Assembly: GCA_035627375.1 (NCBI GenBank)
Contig: DASPLX010000067.1
Span: 4,287-68,286, forward strand
Reading direction: 5' to 3'
Source of the DNA: DASPLX01 sp035627375
GTDB taxonomy: Bacteria; Pseudomonadota; Gammaproteobacteria; Burkholderiales; Burkholderiaceae_D
Length of the DNA: 64,000 nucleotides
Of the stretch, positions 1 through 8,602 are shown in pieces. A model generated the notes under the pieces. It was not told the origin of the DNA and did no database searches. It saw only the letters and a list, made by a program, of their open reading frames with translations. Position 1 is the first letter of the stretch; each line of letters begins with the position of its first letter. Made by a program: the position numbers and the translations under genes.

Positions 1-234
1 ACTGAGGTGCTTTTCATTCTGCAATCCCAGGGGCGTGCCGGCAGTCTCCCGCATTGAGAGAAGCTCGTGGGCGAAAGAGTCGGCAAGAACGTCGCCGTCC
101 CATCGGGCAAGGACGGCAGGCATGCCTGCCTGGGGCAGGATGGCATTGAGCAATTTGGTATGTTCGCGATGGAGGTTGATATTGCTTTGTTCCGCCTGTA
201 ACTGCTGGAAGGATAGGTTGTGGAGCGGGAGCAT
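1..234 (-). CDS. N-terminal part of an unidentified protein, cut by the left edge
   Basis: An open frame of 78 codons reads leftwards from an ATG at 234 to the window edge without a stop. Its composition looks coding: it is rich in Leu, Glu, Gln and Ala, with a short amphipathic start resembling the beginning of a coiled or helical domain. I do not recognise the family. The frame stays open further upstream, to another ATG near 441, but that extension is rich in Arg, Ser and Cys and looks non-coding. No convincing ribosome binding site sits directly before the ATG at 234; a GGAGG lies about 27 bases upstream. The call rests on coding style alone and the start is uncertain. Confidence 0.45.
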   Translation of the reverse strand, partial: MLPLHNLSFQQLQAEQSNINLHREHTKLLNAILPQAGMPAVLARWDGDVLADSFAHELLSMRETAGTPLGLQNEKHLS

Positions 235-588
235 GAGTGAAAGGCAGTGGTTGAATTGACCTCCGTTTAGTGACGACCAACGTGAAATTGTTCGATGATC
301 GGGTTTGCCGCCGACTCCGAATCTTGTTCTCCTGTCTGCGGAGACATCGGCGGCGGAAACGAAGAGTTGCCGGCAAGGCGGATTGGCGATTCGGGCGATG
401 ACGGATATCGACGGCAAGACGTTCTTTTTTGCCGAAAACATGCGACGGTTCTGTTGCGGCTGGGGCCATTTCCTCCTGGGCTGCTCCTCCAAATTGACGG
501 TCGGCATGATGGTGCAGGTTACAATTCGGCATGGCGTGATGATCCGGGCGCATCCTCCCGCCGATTTCGTGGCTTTCCAGGAGACCGT
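235..588. other. Stretch without a supported gene
   Basis: This stretch separates the leftward partial gene from the Rrf2-like gene. Frames on both strands are open here, but their translations are rich in Arg, Cys and His and resemble no known protein. I see no strong hairpin and no clear promoter hexamer pair. It probably holds the divergent promoters of the two flanking genes. Confidence 0.4.
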
Positions 589-1167
589 ATGCCGGCCGTT
601 GACGATTATATTTTCGGCAATGGTGCATTCCATGAGCGATTCCGTCTGACGACGCAAGTGCTTGCCGTGCTGGTGGCAAGCGCGCCGCGCCCGCTCGGCA
701 TCGCTCAACTCCAGAAAGTCACGTATCGCTCGGCGCGCGAACTTAGCAAGCTGTGCGAAGGTTTGCAGGAAATGGGGTTGCTGAAATCGGATACGTCGGC
801 GCGCGGCGGCTGGTGCCTCGCCTGCCAACCGAACGAAGTGACGCTGGAAGATGTGTATCGCTTCGTGGTTTCCACTCAGAATTCGCGTCAGCCGCCCACC
901 GACGATGAGCCCGAACCGATCGAGCAATTGCTGCTCGACGCGGATTTGCTGGTCACGCAGGCGACCATGGCGATCAACCAGGGCGTGGCGAAGCAATTGC
1001 GCCAGTTTTCGCTGGACCGCTTGCGCGTGTCGTCCGCCGCCAAGCCGCCGGTCAGCAAGCAAGCGATCCGCGAAGCCTTGTACGACAACGAGTACGACTT
1101 CGAAGTCAATGCCTGGCTCGTCAACAGCGTCTTCGAGACCCACAAGCGCAAGCAAAAAGCGAAATAG
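589..1167 (+). CDS. Rrf2-like winged-helix transcriptional regulator
   Basis: The protein of 192 residues begins with a winged-helix region (about residues 10-90) of the Rrf2 kind: a helix-turn-helix around the segment that recognises a 'TYRSARELSKL' helix, followed by a wing ending in 'GGWCLA'. The C-terminal half is helical and lacks the three-cysteine cluster of IscR/NsrR, so it probably does not hold an iron-sulfur cluster in the usual way; three cysteines are present but are not arranged as in IscR. The frame is open back to 295, but the ATG at 589 has AGGAGA six bases upstream and the residues before it do not look like protein. It converges on the DUF2520 gene. The regulator family is likely; its targets are unknown. 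Confidence 0.6.
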   Translation: MPAVDDYIFGNGAFHERFRLTTQVLAVLVASAPRPLGIAQLQKVTYRSARELSKLCEGLQEMGLLKSDTSARGGWCLACQPNEVTLEDVYRFVVSTQNSRQPPTDDEPEPIEQLLLDADLLVTQATMAINQGVAKQLRQFSLDRLRVSSAAKPPVSKQAIREALYDNEYDFEVNAWLVNSVFETHKRKQKAK

Positions 1168-1179
1168 GATCGCCGGGTT

Positions 1180-2031
1180 TTACTTTCCGCAAGGTCCCGC
1201 CTTGCGCTTTGCCGCGAGCTCGCAAGTCAGTCCGACGAATTGCCGGTACAGCTCGCCGTATTCCGGGCGCCAGGCGGCGACCGCCTGCTGCTGGCGTTCG
1301 ACGGTCTCCATGTCGCCGCGCGCGATCGGGCCGCTCAGGGCGCGCGCCGGTCCGAGACGGAAGATGTTGTCGATGCTTTCGCGCACCAGCGGTTCCATCA
1401 TCTTCAAGGCTTCGTCGGGCGCGACGCCGGTCGCGACATAAGCATCCTGGGCCACGCCGAGCAGGGTGGAAAGATAATTGGCGGCGAAGACGGCGGCGGC
1501 ATGATAGAGCACCTTGCGGCCGGCGTCGATGCTCACCGGATGCGCGCCGATCGCGGCGAACGCGGGGACGAGGACGGTCAGCGCGGCTTCGTCGCCTTCG
1601 GTGCCGCAATAGGTGCCGGCGAAATTTTCCGCCACCCGATCTGGGGCGGCGAAGCTGCGTATCGGATGCAGGCTTGCCACCGCGGCGCCGCACCGGCTTG
1701 CCGCAGCCAGCACCGACGATGGCAGCGAGCCGCTGCAATGGAAGACGATCGAGCCGGGACCCGGCAGTCCGGTCCCGGCCAGCGCCTCGCAGGCCGCGCC
1801 GACGCTATCGTCGGGCGTCGCGATCAGGAAGATATCGGCCGGCTCCAGGTCGGCATAGTCGGCAACGGGACGGCCGGCGCCGACATAGGCTGCCGCCTCC
1901 GCCGCGCCGGCCGTCGAGCGCGTCAGGATGTCTTGCACGGACAGGATGCCGGCTCTCGTCCACAGGCGTCCGAGGGTCTTGCCGAGGTGGCCGCAACCGA
2001 TGAACGAAAGTGTCGGTGTCGTGGGGTTCAT
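1180..2031 (-). CDS. Rossmann-like / DUF2520 domain protein
   Basis: The protein of 283 residues starts with an NAD(P)-binding Rossmann fold carrying a glycine-rich loop near residues 11-17 (IGCGHLG), followed by the DUF2520 C-terminal helical domain with a conserved LYHAAAVFAANY segment at about residues 175-190. The family resembles 6-phosphogluconate and pyrroline-5-carboxylate reductase-like dehydrogenases, but its substrate is not established. It lies 16 bases downstream of the CoA-transferase gene on the same strand, so the two are probably cotranscribed. The domain assignment is firm; the reaction is not known. Confidence 0.8.
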   Translation of the reverse strand: MNPTTPTLSFIGCGHLGKTLGRLWTRAGILSVQDILTRSTAGAAEAAAYVGAGRPVADYADLEPADIFLIATPDDSVGAACEALAGTGLPGPGSIVFHCSGSLPSSVLAAASRCGAAVASLHPIRSFAAPDRVAENFAGTYCGTEGDEAALTVLVPAFAAIGAHPVSIDAGRKVLYHAAAVFAANYLSTLLGVAQDAYVATGVAPDEALKMMEPLVRESIDNIFRLGPARALSGPIARGDMETVERQQQAVAAWRPEYGELYRQFVGLTCELAAKRKAGPCGK

Positions 2032-2047
2032 GGGCGATTCCCGAGGA

Positions 2048-3160
2048 TCATGGCTTGAATTTGACGCTGCAACCGGTTTCCCAGTGCGCGCCTTCGGTGG
2101 AATGGGTCGCGCGCCCGATCATCTGCCGCTGGGTGAACAAAGGATGCCCGATCGCTTCGTCCATGCGCAGGATCGGGGTGACGCAGCAATCGGCGCCGGC
2201 GAATTTCTCCGTCCAATGGGCCAGGGTCTGCCGCGCGAACAGGGCATCGAGTTCCGCCTTGACCGCCATGGCGTCGTCGCCGCCGACCGCCTGTCCGAGG
2301 CTCCAGTGCCGCGTTTTCAGATCCGGACGGCCGAGCACGTCGCAGCAGGCTTCCCAGAACTTCAATTCGAGCGCGCCGACCGCCATGTGCCGGCCGTCGC
2401 TCGTGCGGTAGACGTTGTAGCAGGGGACGCCGCCGGTCAGCAGGTCGCGGCCGGGCGCGGCCGGGCGGCCGGAATTGTTGACCGCGACCAGCGGCATGAT
2501 GTTGTGCGCGAACACGGCATCGGTCATCGACACGTCGACGAAGCGCCCGACGCCACTGGCCCGGGCGCCGATCAGCGCGGCGAGGATGCCTTGCACGGCG
2601 CTCTGCGCGCCGCCGAGCAGGTCGCCGATCTGCAGGTTCGGCAAGGCCGGCGTGCCGTCCGGCCCGGCATTCTGCTCCAGCATGCCGGCGTAGCCGGCAT
2701 AATTGATGTCGTGGCCGGCCATGAGCGCCAGCGGCCCGTCCTGGCCGTAGCCGGAAATCGCGCACATGACGAGCCGCGGATTACGCTGCTTCAGCGCGGT
2801 CCAGCCGATGCCAAGCTTGTCCATCACGCCGGGGCGGAAACTCTCCACCACCACGTCGGCGGTCTCGGCCATCCGGAGGAATTCGGCGCGCTGCTCGGGC
2901 AGCTTGAGGTCGAGCCGCAAGAAGCGCTTGCCGCGATTGACGGCGACGAAGAACTGCGAAACTTCGTTCCTGATCGGCCCCATGGCGCGCGCGTAGTCGC
3001 CGAGGCCGGGGTCTTCGATCTTGATCACCTCCGCGCCCATGTCGGCCAGATGCATGGTGGCCACCGGCCCCGGCAGGAGGCGCGTCAGGTCGAGGATGCG
3101 GATGCCTTGCAGGGGTTTGTCGACAGGCTGGTTCATGGGATTGATCGGGTGAGTATCCAT
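2048..3160 (-). CDS. CaiB/BaiF family CoA transferase, AMACR-like
   Basis: This 370-residue class III CoA-transferase fold protein opens with the family signature PLQGIRILDLTRLLPGP. It contains GHDINY and, exactly 30 residues after that histidine, the aspartate of IGDLLGG. That spacing equals the catalytic His126/Asp156 pair of mycobacterial alpha-methylacyl-CoA racemase as I know it, so a racemase-type 2-methylacyl-CoA epimerase role is more likely than CoA transfer. The frame is open to 3262, but a 26-bp perfect palindrome at 3220-3245 lies in that extension and looks like an operator. I therefore take the ATG at 3160; 3136 is the alternative. Neither has a good ribosome binding site. The DUF2520 gene follows it. 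Confidence 0.82.
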   Translation of the reverse strand: MDTHPINPMNQPVDKPLQGIRILDLTRLLPGPVATMHLADMGAEVIKIEDPGLGDYARAMGPIRNEVSQFFVAVNRGKRFLRLDLKLPEQRAEFLRMAETADVVVESFRPGVMDKLGIGWTALKQRNPRLVMCAISGYGQDGPLALMAGHDINYAGYAGMLEQNAGPDGTPALPNLQIGDLLGGAQSAVQGILAALIGARASGVGRFVDVSMTDAVFAHNIMPLVAVNNSGRPAAPGRDLLTGGVPCYNVYRTSDGRHMAVGALELKFWEACCDVLGRPDLKTRHWSLGQAVGGDDAMAVKAELDALFARQTLAHWTEKFAGADCCVTPILRMDEAIGHPLFTQRQMIGRATHSTEGAHWETGCSVKFKP

Positions 3161-3219
3161 CGATAAGAAAAAGCAATCATATGTGAAATCGCGCGGACGA
3201 ATGTTGCCGTCGTGCCCCT

Positions 3220-3245
3220 GATCTTGCATTGATGTATGCAAGATC
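3220..3245. promoter_or_regulatory. Perfect 10-6-10 palindrome, probable operator
   Basis: GATCTTGCAT, six bases, then ATGCAAGATC form a perfect inverted repeat between the leftward CoA-transferase gene and the rightward YHYH lipoprotein gene. No T-run follows on either strand, so a protein-binding site is more likely than a terminator. The cognate regulator cannot be identified from the window. Confidence 0.55.
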
Positions 3246-3341
3246 CTCCATCGTTTCTTCATAATTGCGCAATATGCTTTCGCGCAGGATTACATGAAGC
3301 GCGCCGGCCAAGCGCGCTCGTAGAGCGACCCGGAGGAAAAA

Positions 3342-5459
3342 ATGCATACATCGAATATCCGTCACGCCCTCATGTGGGGGACCGTGCTGCTGGCGGCCGG
3401 ATGCGGCGGCAGCGGCGGCAGCGGCGGCGACGCGGCAGGGCAGGGCACGACGCTGCTGGCGGCAGTCTCGGCGTCCGCGCAGAATCCGGCTTCCGCTTAT
3501 TACAACGCCGTGCAGCAGATGTACATCGCCTATTTCGGGCGTCCGGCCGACAGCGGCGGCCTGGCCAACTTCTCCGCGGCCTTGAGCGCCGCGGGAGCAC
3601 CGACGGATATCGCCGGCATCAGCGCCGCCTACGAGACGAACCCGGCCATCAAGAGCCTGATCGACGCCTTCGGCACGAGCTCCGAATCCAATGCGCTGTA
3701 CACCGGCGGCACGGCGGCATTCGTCACCGCCATCTACATCAATATTTTCAATCGCGGCCCGGCCGCCAGCGGCTTGAGCTTCTGGTCCAATGCCATCGAT
3801 AGCGGCGGCCTGAGCCGGGGCAATGCCGCGTTATCCATCATGGCCGGCGCCTTGTCGAACGCGTCGCCGCAAGGCGTGCTCGACGCCGCCACCGTCGCCA
3901 ACAAGACGACCGTCGGCAATTACTTCACATCGTCGTTGACGACCGACGCGCGAATCAATAGCTATTCGGGCAGCGCGGCGGCCGCCACCGCGCGGACCAT
4001 GCTGTCGTCCGTCAGCAGTTCCACCAATACGACGAGTTTCCAAGCGACAGTCGATTCGACCATCTCCACGCTGGTGAGCAACACCGTGCCGGGCGCGCCG
4101 GTCATCGGCGCCGCGTCGGCCGGCGACGGCATCGCGGTGGTCAGCTTCACGGCGCCGTCGTCCAGCGGCGCGTCGGCCATCACGTCGTATACCGTCACTT
4201 GCACGGCGGGAGGCAGCAGCGTCACCGCCGCCGGCGCGAGCAGCCCGATCACGGTCAGCGGCCTGACCAACGGCGCGACGTATTCCTGTACCGTGGCCGC
4301 CACCAACAGCGGGGGCACGGGATCGGCCTCCAGCGGCGTCAGCGTCACGCCGGTCGGCGCCAATACCGTGCCCGGCGCACCGACCATCGGCACCGCCACG
4401 GCCGGCAACGGCAGCGCCAGCATCTCGTTTACCGCGCCGTCCTCGAGCGGCGGCTCGACCATCACGGGATACACGGCGACTTGCACCGGCGGCGGCAGTT
4501 CCAAGACCGGCACCGGCACCGCCAGCCCGATCACCGTCAGCAACCTGACGAACGGCATCACCTATTCCTGTTCCGTCACGGCGACCAACGCCGCGGGCGC
4601 CGGCACGGCCTCGGGCGCCGTCAGCGTGACGCCGGCGGCGACCGCCGGCGGAACGAGTTCCACCGCCGGCGTGATGTGCCCCTACAGCCAGAGCGTGTTC
4701 AACTCGGCCCTCAACCTGACCAACACGGTTTCCATGACGTGTTCCAGCACGCAGCGCACCATCTCGGGCAACGGCGTGCCGGATCATACGGTCGGCACCT
4801 TCCCGAATTCCGGCAATCCGACGGCGATCGGCGCCGTGAACGCCATGCACAGCAGCACGCTGACGCCGGTCGCCGGCAGTACGAGCACTTCGGTCGGGCA
4901 CAAGATCGGCTATGCCAACAACAGCGTTCCTTTCGATCCGGCGACCGCCGAAAGCTATCAGAACGCAGGCGTCTGGAAGATCGAGGCGCTCAACCAGACC
5001 TATTTCAGGTTCGGCACCGATTCCAGCAATGCGCACGTCCAGCCCGACGGCACCTATCATTATCACGGCATGCCGGAGGGCTACCTCACCAAGCTGGGCA
5101 AGGGAACGGCGATGACGCTGGTCGGCTTCGCGATCGACGGCTTCCCGATCTATGCCCGCTACGGCTATACCACGGCGACCGACGCCACCAGCGCGATCAA
5201 GACGATGACCGCGAGCTATCGCATGAAATCGACCGCCGACAGCGGCCGTCCTTCGACCAGCAGCGTGCCGATGGGGACCTTCACCCAAGACTATGAGTAT
5301 GTCGCCGGTCTCGGCGACCTGGACGAGTGCAACGGCCGGTACGGCGTCACGCCGGAATTCCCGAACGGGATCTATCACTACTACATCACCGACGGCTATC
5401 CCTACATCCAGCGCTGCGTGAAGGGGACGCCGGCCTATAACGGCACGGTGTCGAGGTAA
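3342..5459 (+). CDS. Surface lipoprotein with DUF4214, two FN3 repeats and a YHYH domain
   Basis: The 705-residue protein begins with a lipoprotein signal ending in a lipobox (LLAAG then Cys, about residue 21) and a Gly/Ser spacer. About residues 45-200 match the DUF4214 style (MYIAYFGRPADSGGL and IYINIFNRGPAASGLSFW). Two fibronectin type III-like repeats follow, about residues 246-335 and 343-432, each starting NTVPGAP and ending VSVTP. The C-terminal ~260 residues are a YHYH domain with YHYHGMPEGY, the GFAIDGFPIYARYGY segment and a final IYHYYITDGYPY. CGGAGG precedes the ATG at a good distance. The downstream HupE-like gene starts two bases after the stop. An extracellular, possibly metal-related, role is a guess from the YHYH/HupE pairing. 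Confidence 0.85.
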   Translation: MHTSNIRHALMWGTVLLAAGCGGSGGSGGDAAGQGTTLLAAVSASAQNPASAYYNAVQQMYIAYFGRPADSGGLANFSAALSAAGAPTDIAGISAAYETNPAIKSLIDAFGTSSESNALYTGGTAAFVTAIYINIFNRGPAASGLSFWSNAIDSGGLSRGNAALSIMAGALSNASPQGVLDAATVANKTTVGNYFTSSLTTDARINSYSGSAAAATARTMLSSVSSSTNTTSFQATVDSTISTLVSNTVPGAPVIGAASAGDGIAVVSFTAPSSSGASAITSYTVTCTAGGSSVTAAGASSPITVSGLTNGATYSCTVAATNSGGTGSASSGVSVTPVGANTVPGAPTIGTATAGNGSASISFTAPSSSGGSTITGYTATCTGGGSSKTGTGTASPITVSNLTNGITYSCSVTATNAAGAGTASGAVSVTPAATAGGTSSTAGVMCPYSQSVFNSALNLTNTVSMTCSSTQRTISGNGVPDHTVGTFPNSGNPTAIGAVNAMHSSTLTPVAGSTSTSVGHKIGYANNSVPFDPATAESYQNAGVWKIEALNQTYFRFGTDSSNAHVQPDGTYHYHGMPEGYLTKLGKGTAMTLVGFAIDGFPIYARYGYTTATDATSAIKTMTASYRMKSTADSGRPSTSSVPMGTFTQDYEYVAGLGDLDECNGRYGVTPEFPNGIYHYYITDGYPYIQRCVKGTPAYNGTVSR

Positions 5460-5461
5460 TC

Positions 5462-6553
5462 GTGCGCGGCATGCCTTGGCTGTTGGCCTGCCTGCACATC
5501 CTGCTGCTGGCGGCGGGTTTTCAGCGGCCGGCGCATGCCCATCTGATGCCGGCCGGGCAGGGCGCCGTGAATGTTGTCGGCGACTCCGCTTATGCGGTGA
5601 TCGCCGTTCCGGCCGCCGCCCTCTCCGGATTCGACGACAACCGCGACGGACTGATCGACGCCGCCGAGATCAACGCCCATCGCGCCTGGCTCGACAGCCA
5701 GCTCAACGGCTTGCTCCAGTTGCGCAGCGGCGAGGAGCCGGGGCGGCTGGTGTTCGCGGACCTGCTGCTGTCGCATATCGATGAACCGGGTTTCAAGGGG
5801 AGCGACCACGTCGTGGTCGCCCGGCGTTACCGGTGGAGCAAGCCGGTGGAATCGTTCACGCTGCGCGTCAACGCCTTCGGGTTGCCGGCGACCAGGAATG
5901 CGCAACTGCTGGTGCGCGCCATCCGCGGCGAACGAAGCGAGGCGGCGGTATTGTCCGCGCATCGGAGCGATTATGTGTTCTTCGCCGGGCCGTGGGTCAT
6001 CCTGCGCAATTTCGCCGTGACCGGCGCGGAGCACATCCTGCTGGGCGCCGATCATCTGTTGTTCCTGCTGACGATATTGGTGGTCGGCGCCGGTTGGCGC
6101 TACTGGCTGGCCGTCATCACCAGTTTCACGATCGCCCACAGCATCACGCTCACGCTGGCCGCCCTGGGATGGGTCAGCGTGCCTGCTTCGGTGGTGGAGC
6201 CGCTGATCGCCGCCAGCATCGTCCTGCTCGCGGTCGACAACCTGGTGCGCGGGCCGGGAGCGAACAAGCACAGGATCGCGCTGGTTTTCGGTTGCGGATT
6301 GCTGCACGGCCTGGGTATCGCCTCGGTGCTCTCCGATATCGGCTTGTCGGGCGGCAGCCGGGCGCTGAGCCTGCTGGGTTTCAATCTCGGCGTCGAATTC
6401 GGGCAGATGCTGTTCGTCGCCGCGGCGCTGGGTGTCTTGTATGCGGTCCGCCGCGCCATGCGCGAGGCATGGCACGGCCGCGTCGTGCAAGCCTGTTCGC
6501 TTGCCGCCGCGCTGATCGGCTCGGGCTGGATGGTGCAGCGGGTGATGGGCTGA
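5462..6553 (+). CDS. HupE/UreJ family membrane protein
   Basis: The 363-residue protein has a signal peptide, a periplasmic N-terminal domain that includes an EF-hand-like loop (DDNRDGLIDAAEI, about residues 54-66), and a C-terminal membrane domain with about six hydrophobic helices. That domain carries the HupE/UreJ_2 histidines in GAEHILLGADHLLFLL and the later LLHGLGIAS. Family members are linked to nickel or other metal handling, but many are uncharacterised. The start is GTG at 5462, two bases after the lipoprotein stop and just after a GAGG, which indicates translational coupling; the ATG at 5471 is an alternative start. The two genes look like one unit. Confidence 0.82.
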   Translation: MRGMPWLLACLHILLLAAGFQRPAHAHLMPAGQGAVNVVGDSAYAVIAVPAAALSGFDDNRDGLIDAAEINAHRAWLDSQLNGLLQLRSGEEPGRLVFADLLLSHIDEPGFKGSDHVVVARRYRWSKPVESFTLRVNAFGLPATRNAQLLVRAIRGERSEAAVLSAHRSDYVFFAGPWVILRNFAVTGAEHILLGADHLLFLLTILVVGAGWRYWLAVITSFTIAHSITLTLAALGWVSVPASVVEPLIAASIVLLAVDNLVRGPGANKHRIALVFGCGLLHGLGIASVLSDIGLSGGSRALSLLGFNLGVEFGQMLFVAAALGVLYAVRRAMREAWHGRVVQACSLAAALIGSGWMVQRVMG

Positions 6554-6600
6554 AACCTGGGGCGGATGCCTCCGCCTAAACTGCCGGCCCGCAATCCACT

Positions 6601-8571
6601 TTACGACGCGACGCGCTCGAGCGCATCCTGCTGCTCGAGCCATTCAGTCTCCAACTGTTCGATTTCCTTGGCGTGGTAGGCCTGGTCGACGATCAGCGTT
6701 TTCAATTCATCCTTGTTCGCGGCGTCGTAGATCGCCGGATCGGCGAGGCGGGCGTCGATCGCCGCCTTCCGTTCCTGCAGCTTGGCGATCTGCTCCTCCA
6801 GGCGCTTGATGCGCGACTCGATCGGTTTCCTGAGCGCGGACAGGCGCTGCCGTTCCTCGGCTTCCTGGCGCCGCTGCTCGCGCCGGTCGGGCGCGGGCGC
6901 CGCCGGCACGGCCGCGGCCGCCTTGGCGTCGGCGCCGGGCAGTTGCGCGGCCGGCGCGCCGGCCTTGTCGGCGAGCTTGGTCTTGAACAGCCAGTCGCGG
7001 TAGTCGTCCAGGTCGCCGTCGAACGGCTGCAGCTTGCCGTCGGCGACGATGACGAATTGATCGGTCGTGGCGCGCAGCAGGTGCCGGTCGTGCGACACCA
7101 GGACCAGCGTGCCGTCGAATTGCGCCAGCGCCTCGGTCAAGGCTTCGCGCGTTTCCAGGTCGAGATGGTTGGTCGGTTCGTCCAGCAGCAGCAGGTTGGG
7201 GCGCTGCCACACGATCAGCGCCAGCGCCAGCCGGGCCTTTTCGCCGCCGGAGAAAGGCGCGATCTTGCTGGTGACCATGTCGCCCGGGAAGTTGAAGCCG
7301 CCGAGGAAATTGCGCAATTCCTGCTCGCGCGCATCGGGCGCGATCTTTTGCAGATGCCAGAGCGGCGACTCGTCGTGGCGCAGCATTTCGACCTGGTGCT
7401 GGGCGAAATAGCCGATCACGAGGCCCTTGCCGAATTGCGCCTTGCCCGCGAGCGGCGCCAGCTCGCCGGCGATGGTCTTGATGAGGGTCGATTTGCCGGC
7501 GCCGTTCACGCCGAGCAAGCCGATGCGCTGCCCGCTTTGCAGGGAAAACTTGATGCCGGAGACGATCGTCCTGGCGGGACCGTCTTCGAGGCGGTAGCCG
7601 GCATCGACGTCTTCCAGCACCAGCAAGGGATTCGGCGCCGACAGCGGCTCGCGGAACTCGAACGAGAACTCGGCGGCGGCGCGCAGAGGGGCGATCTCTT
7701 CCATCCTGGCCAGCGCCTTCATGCGGCTTTGCGCCTGCCGCGCCTTGGTCGCCTTCGCCTTGAAGCGGTCGATGAAGGATTGCAGGTGCGCGCGCTGGCG
7801 CATCTGCTTCTCGATCATGTTTTGCGCGAGCACGATCTGCGCCGCGCGCTGGCGTTCGAAGGACGAGTAGTTGCCGGAATAGCGCCGGAGTTTGCGGTCG
7901 TCGATGTGCACGATCACGTTGACCACGCCGTCGAGGAAATCGCGGTCGTGCGAAATGATGATCAGCGTGCCCTGGTAGCGCTTGAGCCAATCCTCGAGCC
8001 AGATGATGGCGTCGAGATCGAGGTGGTTGGTCGGTTCGTCGAGCAGCAGGAGATCGGACGGACACATCAGCGCCTGCGCCAGGTTCAGGCGCATGCGCCA
8101 GCCGCCGGAGAAGCTCGCGACCGGCCGCTGCATCTGTTCCATCGAAAAGCCGAGGCCGAGCAGCAATTGCTCGGCGCGCGAACGGACGGTGTAGGCCCCG
8201 GCGTCCGCCAATTCGGTGTGCAGTTCGGCGATCAGGTGGCCGTCCGTATCGGCGTCGGATGCGCTTTCGGCTTCCGCCAGGCGCTGCTCGAGCTTGCGCA
8301 GCGCCGCATCGCCGTCGATCGCGTATTCGATCGCCGGGCGGTCGAGCGCCGGCGTCTCTTGCGCGACATACGCCATGCGCCACCTGGAGGGGAAATCGGT
8401 CTCGCCCTGGTCGGCGTGCAATTCGCCGCGCAAGAGCGCGAACAGGCTCGACTTCCCGGCGCCGTTGGCGCCGATCAGGCCGATCTTCTCGCCGGGGTTG
8501 AGCGTCAGGTCGGCGTTCTCGAGGAGAGGCTTGACGCCGCGCGTCAGGGAAACCTGCTGGAAACGTATCAT
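6601..8571 (-). CDS. ABC-F family ATPase, YheS-type
   Basis: A soluble protein of 656 residues with two ABC ATPase domains in one chain and no membrane segments. The first P-loop is GANGAGKS at residues 34-41, with signature SGGWRMRL and Walker B LLLLDEPTNHLDLD; the second half has GVNGAGKST, SGGEKARL and another LLLLDEPTNHLD. Between them is the linker of the ABC-F family, and the C-terminus is a charged coiled coil after an Ala/Pro-rich linker. ABC-F proteins act on ribosomes. The length and the order of the motifs fit the YheS/Uup-like group. It is the last gene of the minus-strand block that begins with dapC. Confidence 0.9.
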   Translation of the reverse strand: MIRFQQVSLTRGVKPLLENADLTLNPGEKIGLIGANGAGKSSLFALLRGELHADQGETDFPSRWRMAYVAQETPALDRPAIEYAIDGDAALRKLEQRLAEAESASDADTDGHLIAELHTELADAGAYTVRSRAEQLLLGLGFSMEQMQRPVASFSGGWRMRLNLAQALMCPSDLLLLDEPTNHLDLDAIIWLEDWLKRYQGTLIIISHDRDFLDGVVNVIVHIDDRKLRRYSGNYSSFERQRAAQIVLAQNMIEKQMRQRAHLQSFIDRFKAKATKARQAQSRMKALARMEEIAPLRAAAEFSFEFREPLSAPNPLLVLEDVDAGYRLEDGPARTIVSGIKFSLQSGQRIGLLGVNGAGKSTLIKTIAGELAPLAGKAQFGKGLVIGYFAQHQVEMLRHDESPLWHLQKIAPDAREQELRNFLGGFNFPGDMVTSKIAPFSGGEKARLALALIVWQRPNLLLLDEPTNHLDLETREALTEALAQFDGTLVLVSHDRHLLRATTDQFVIVADGKLQPFDGDLDDYRDWLFKTKLADKAGAPAAQLPGADAKAAAAVPAAPAPDRREQRRQEAEERQRLSALRKPIESRIKRLEEQIAKLQERKAAIDARLADPAIYDAANKDELKTLIVDQAYHAKEIEQLETEWLEQQDALERVAS

Positions 8572-8602
8572 TCGTTGCGACTTTGCTGCCGGCGGACGGC
8601 TC

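Noticed and set aside
305..649. Plus-strand frame of 114 codons before the Rrf2-like gene
   Set aside because: It has some hydrophobic segments but no ribosome binding site, overlaps the Rrf2-like start in another frame and resembles nothing.
4085..4640. Repeated DNA resembling a tandem repeat or CRISPR-like array
   Set aside because: The repeats are two fibronectin type III-like protein modules in frame within one gene; spacing and content do not fit CRISPR.
3831..5378. Minus-strand frame opposite the YHYH lipoprotein
   Set aside because: Repetitive Arg/Gly/Ala/Asp content mirrors the Gly/Ser/Thr-rich FN3 repeats on the other strand.
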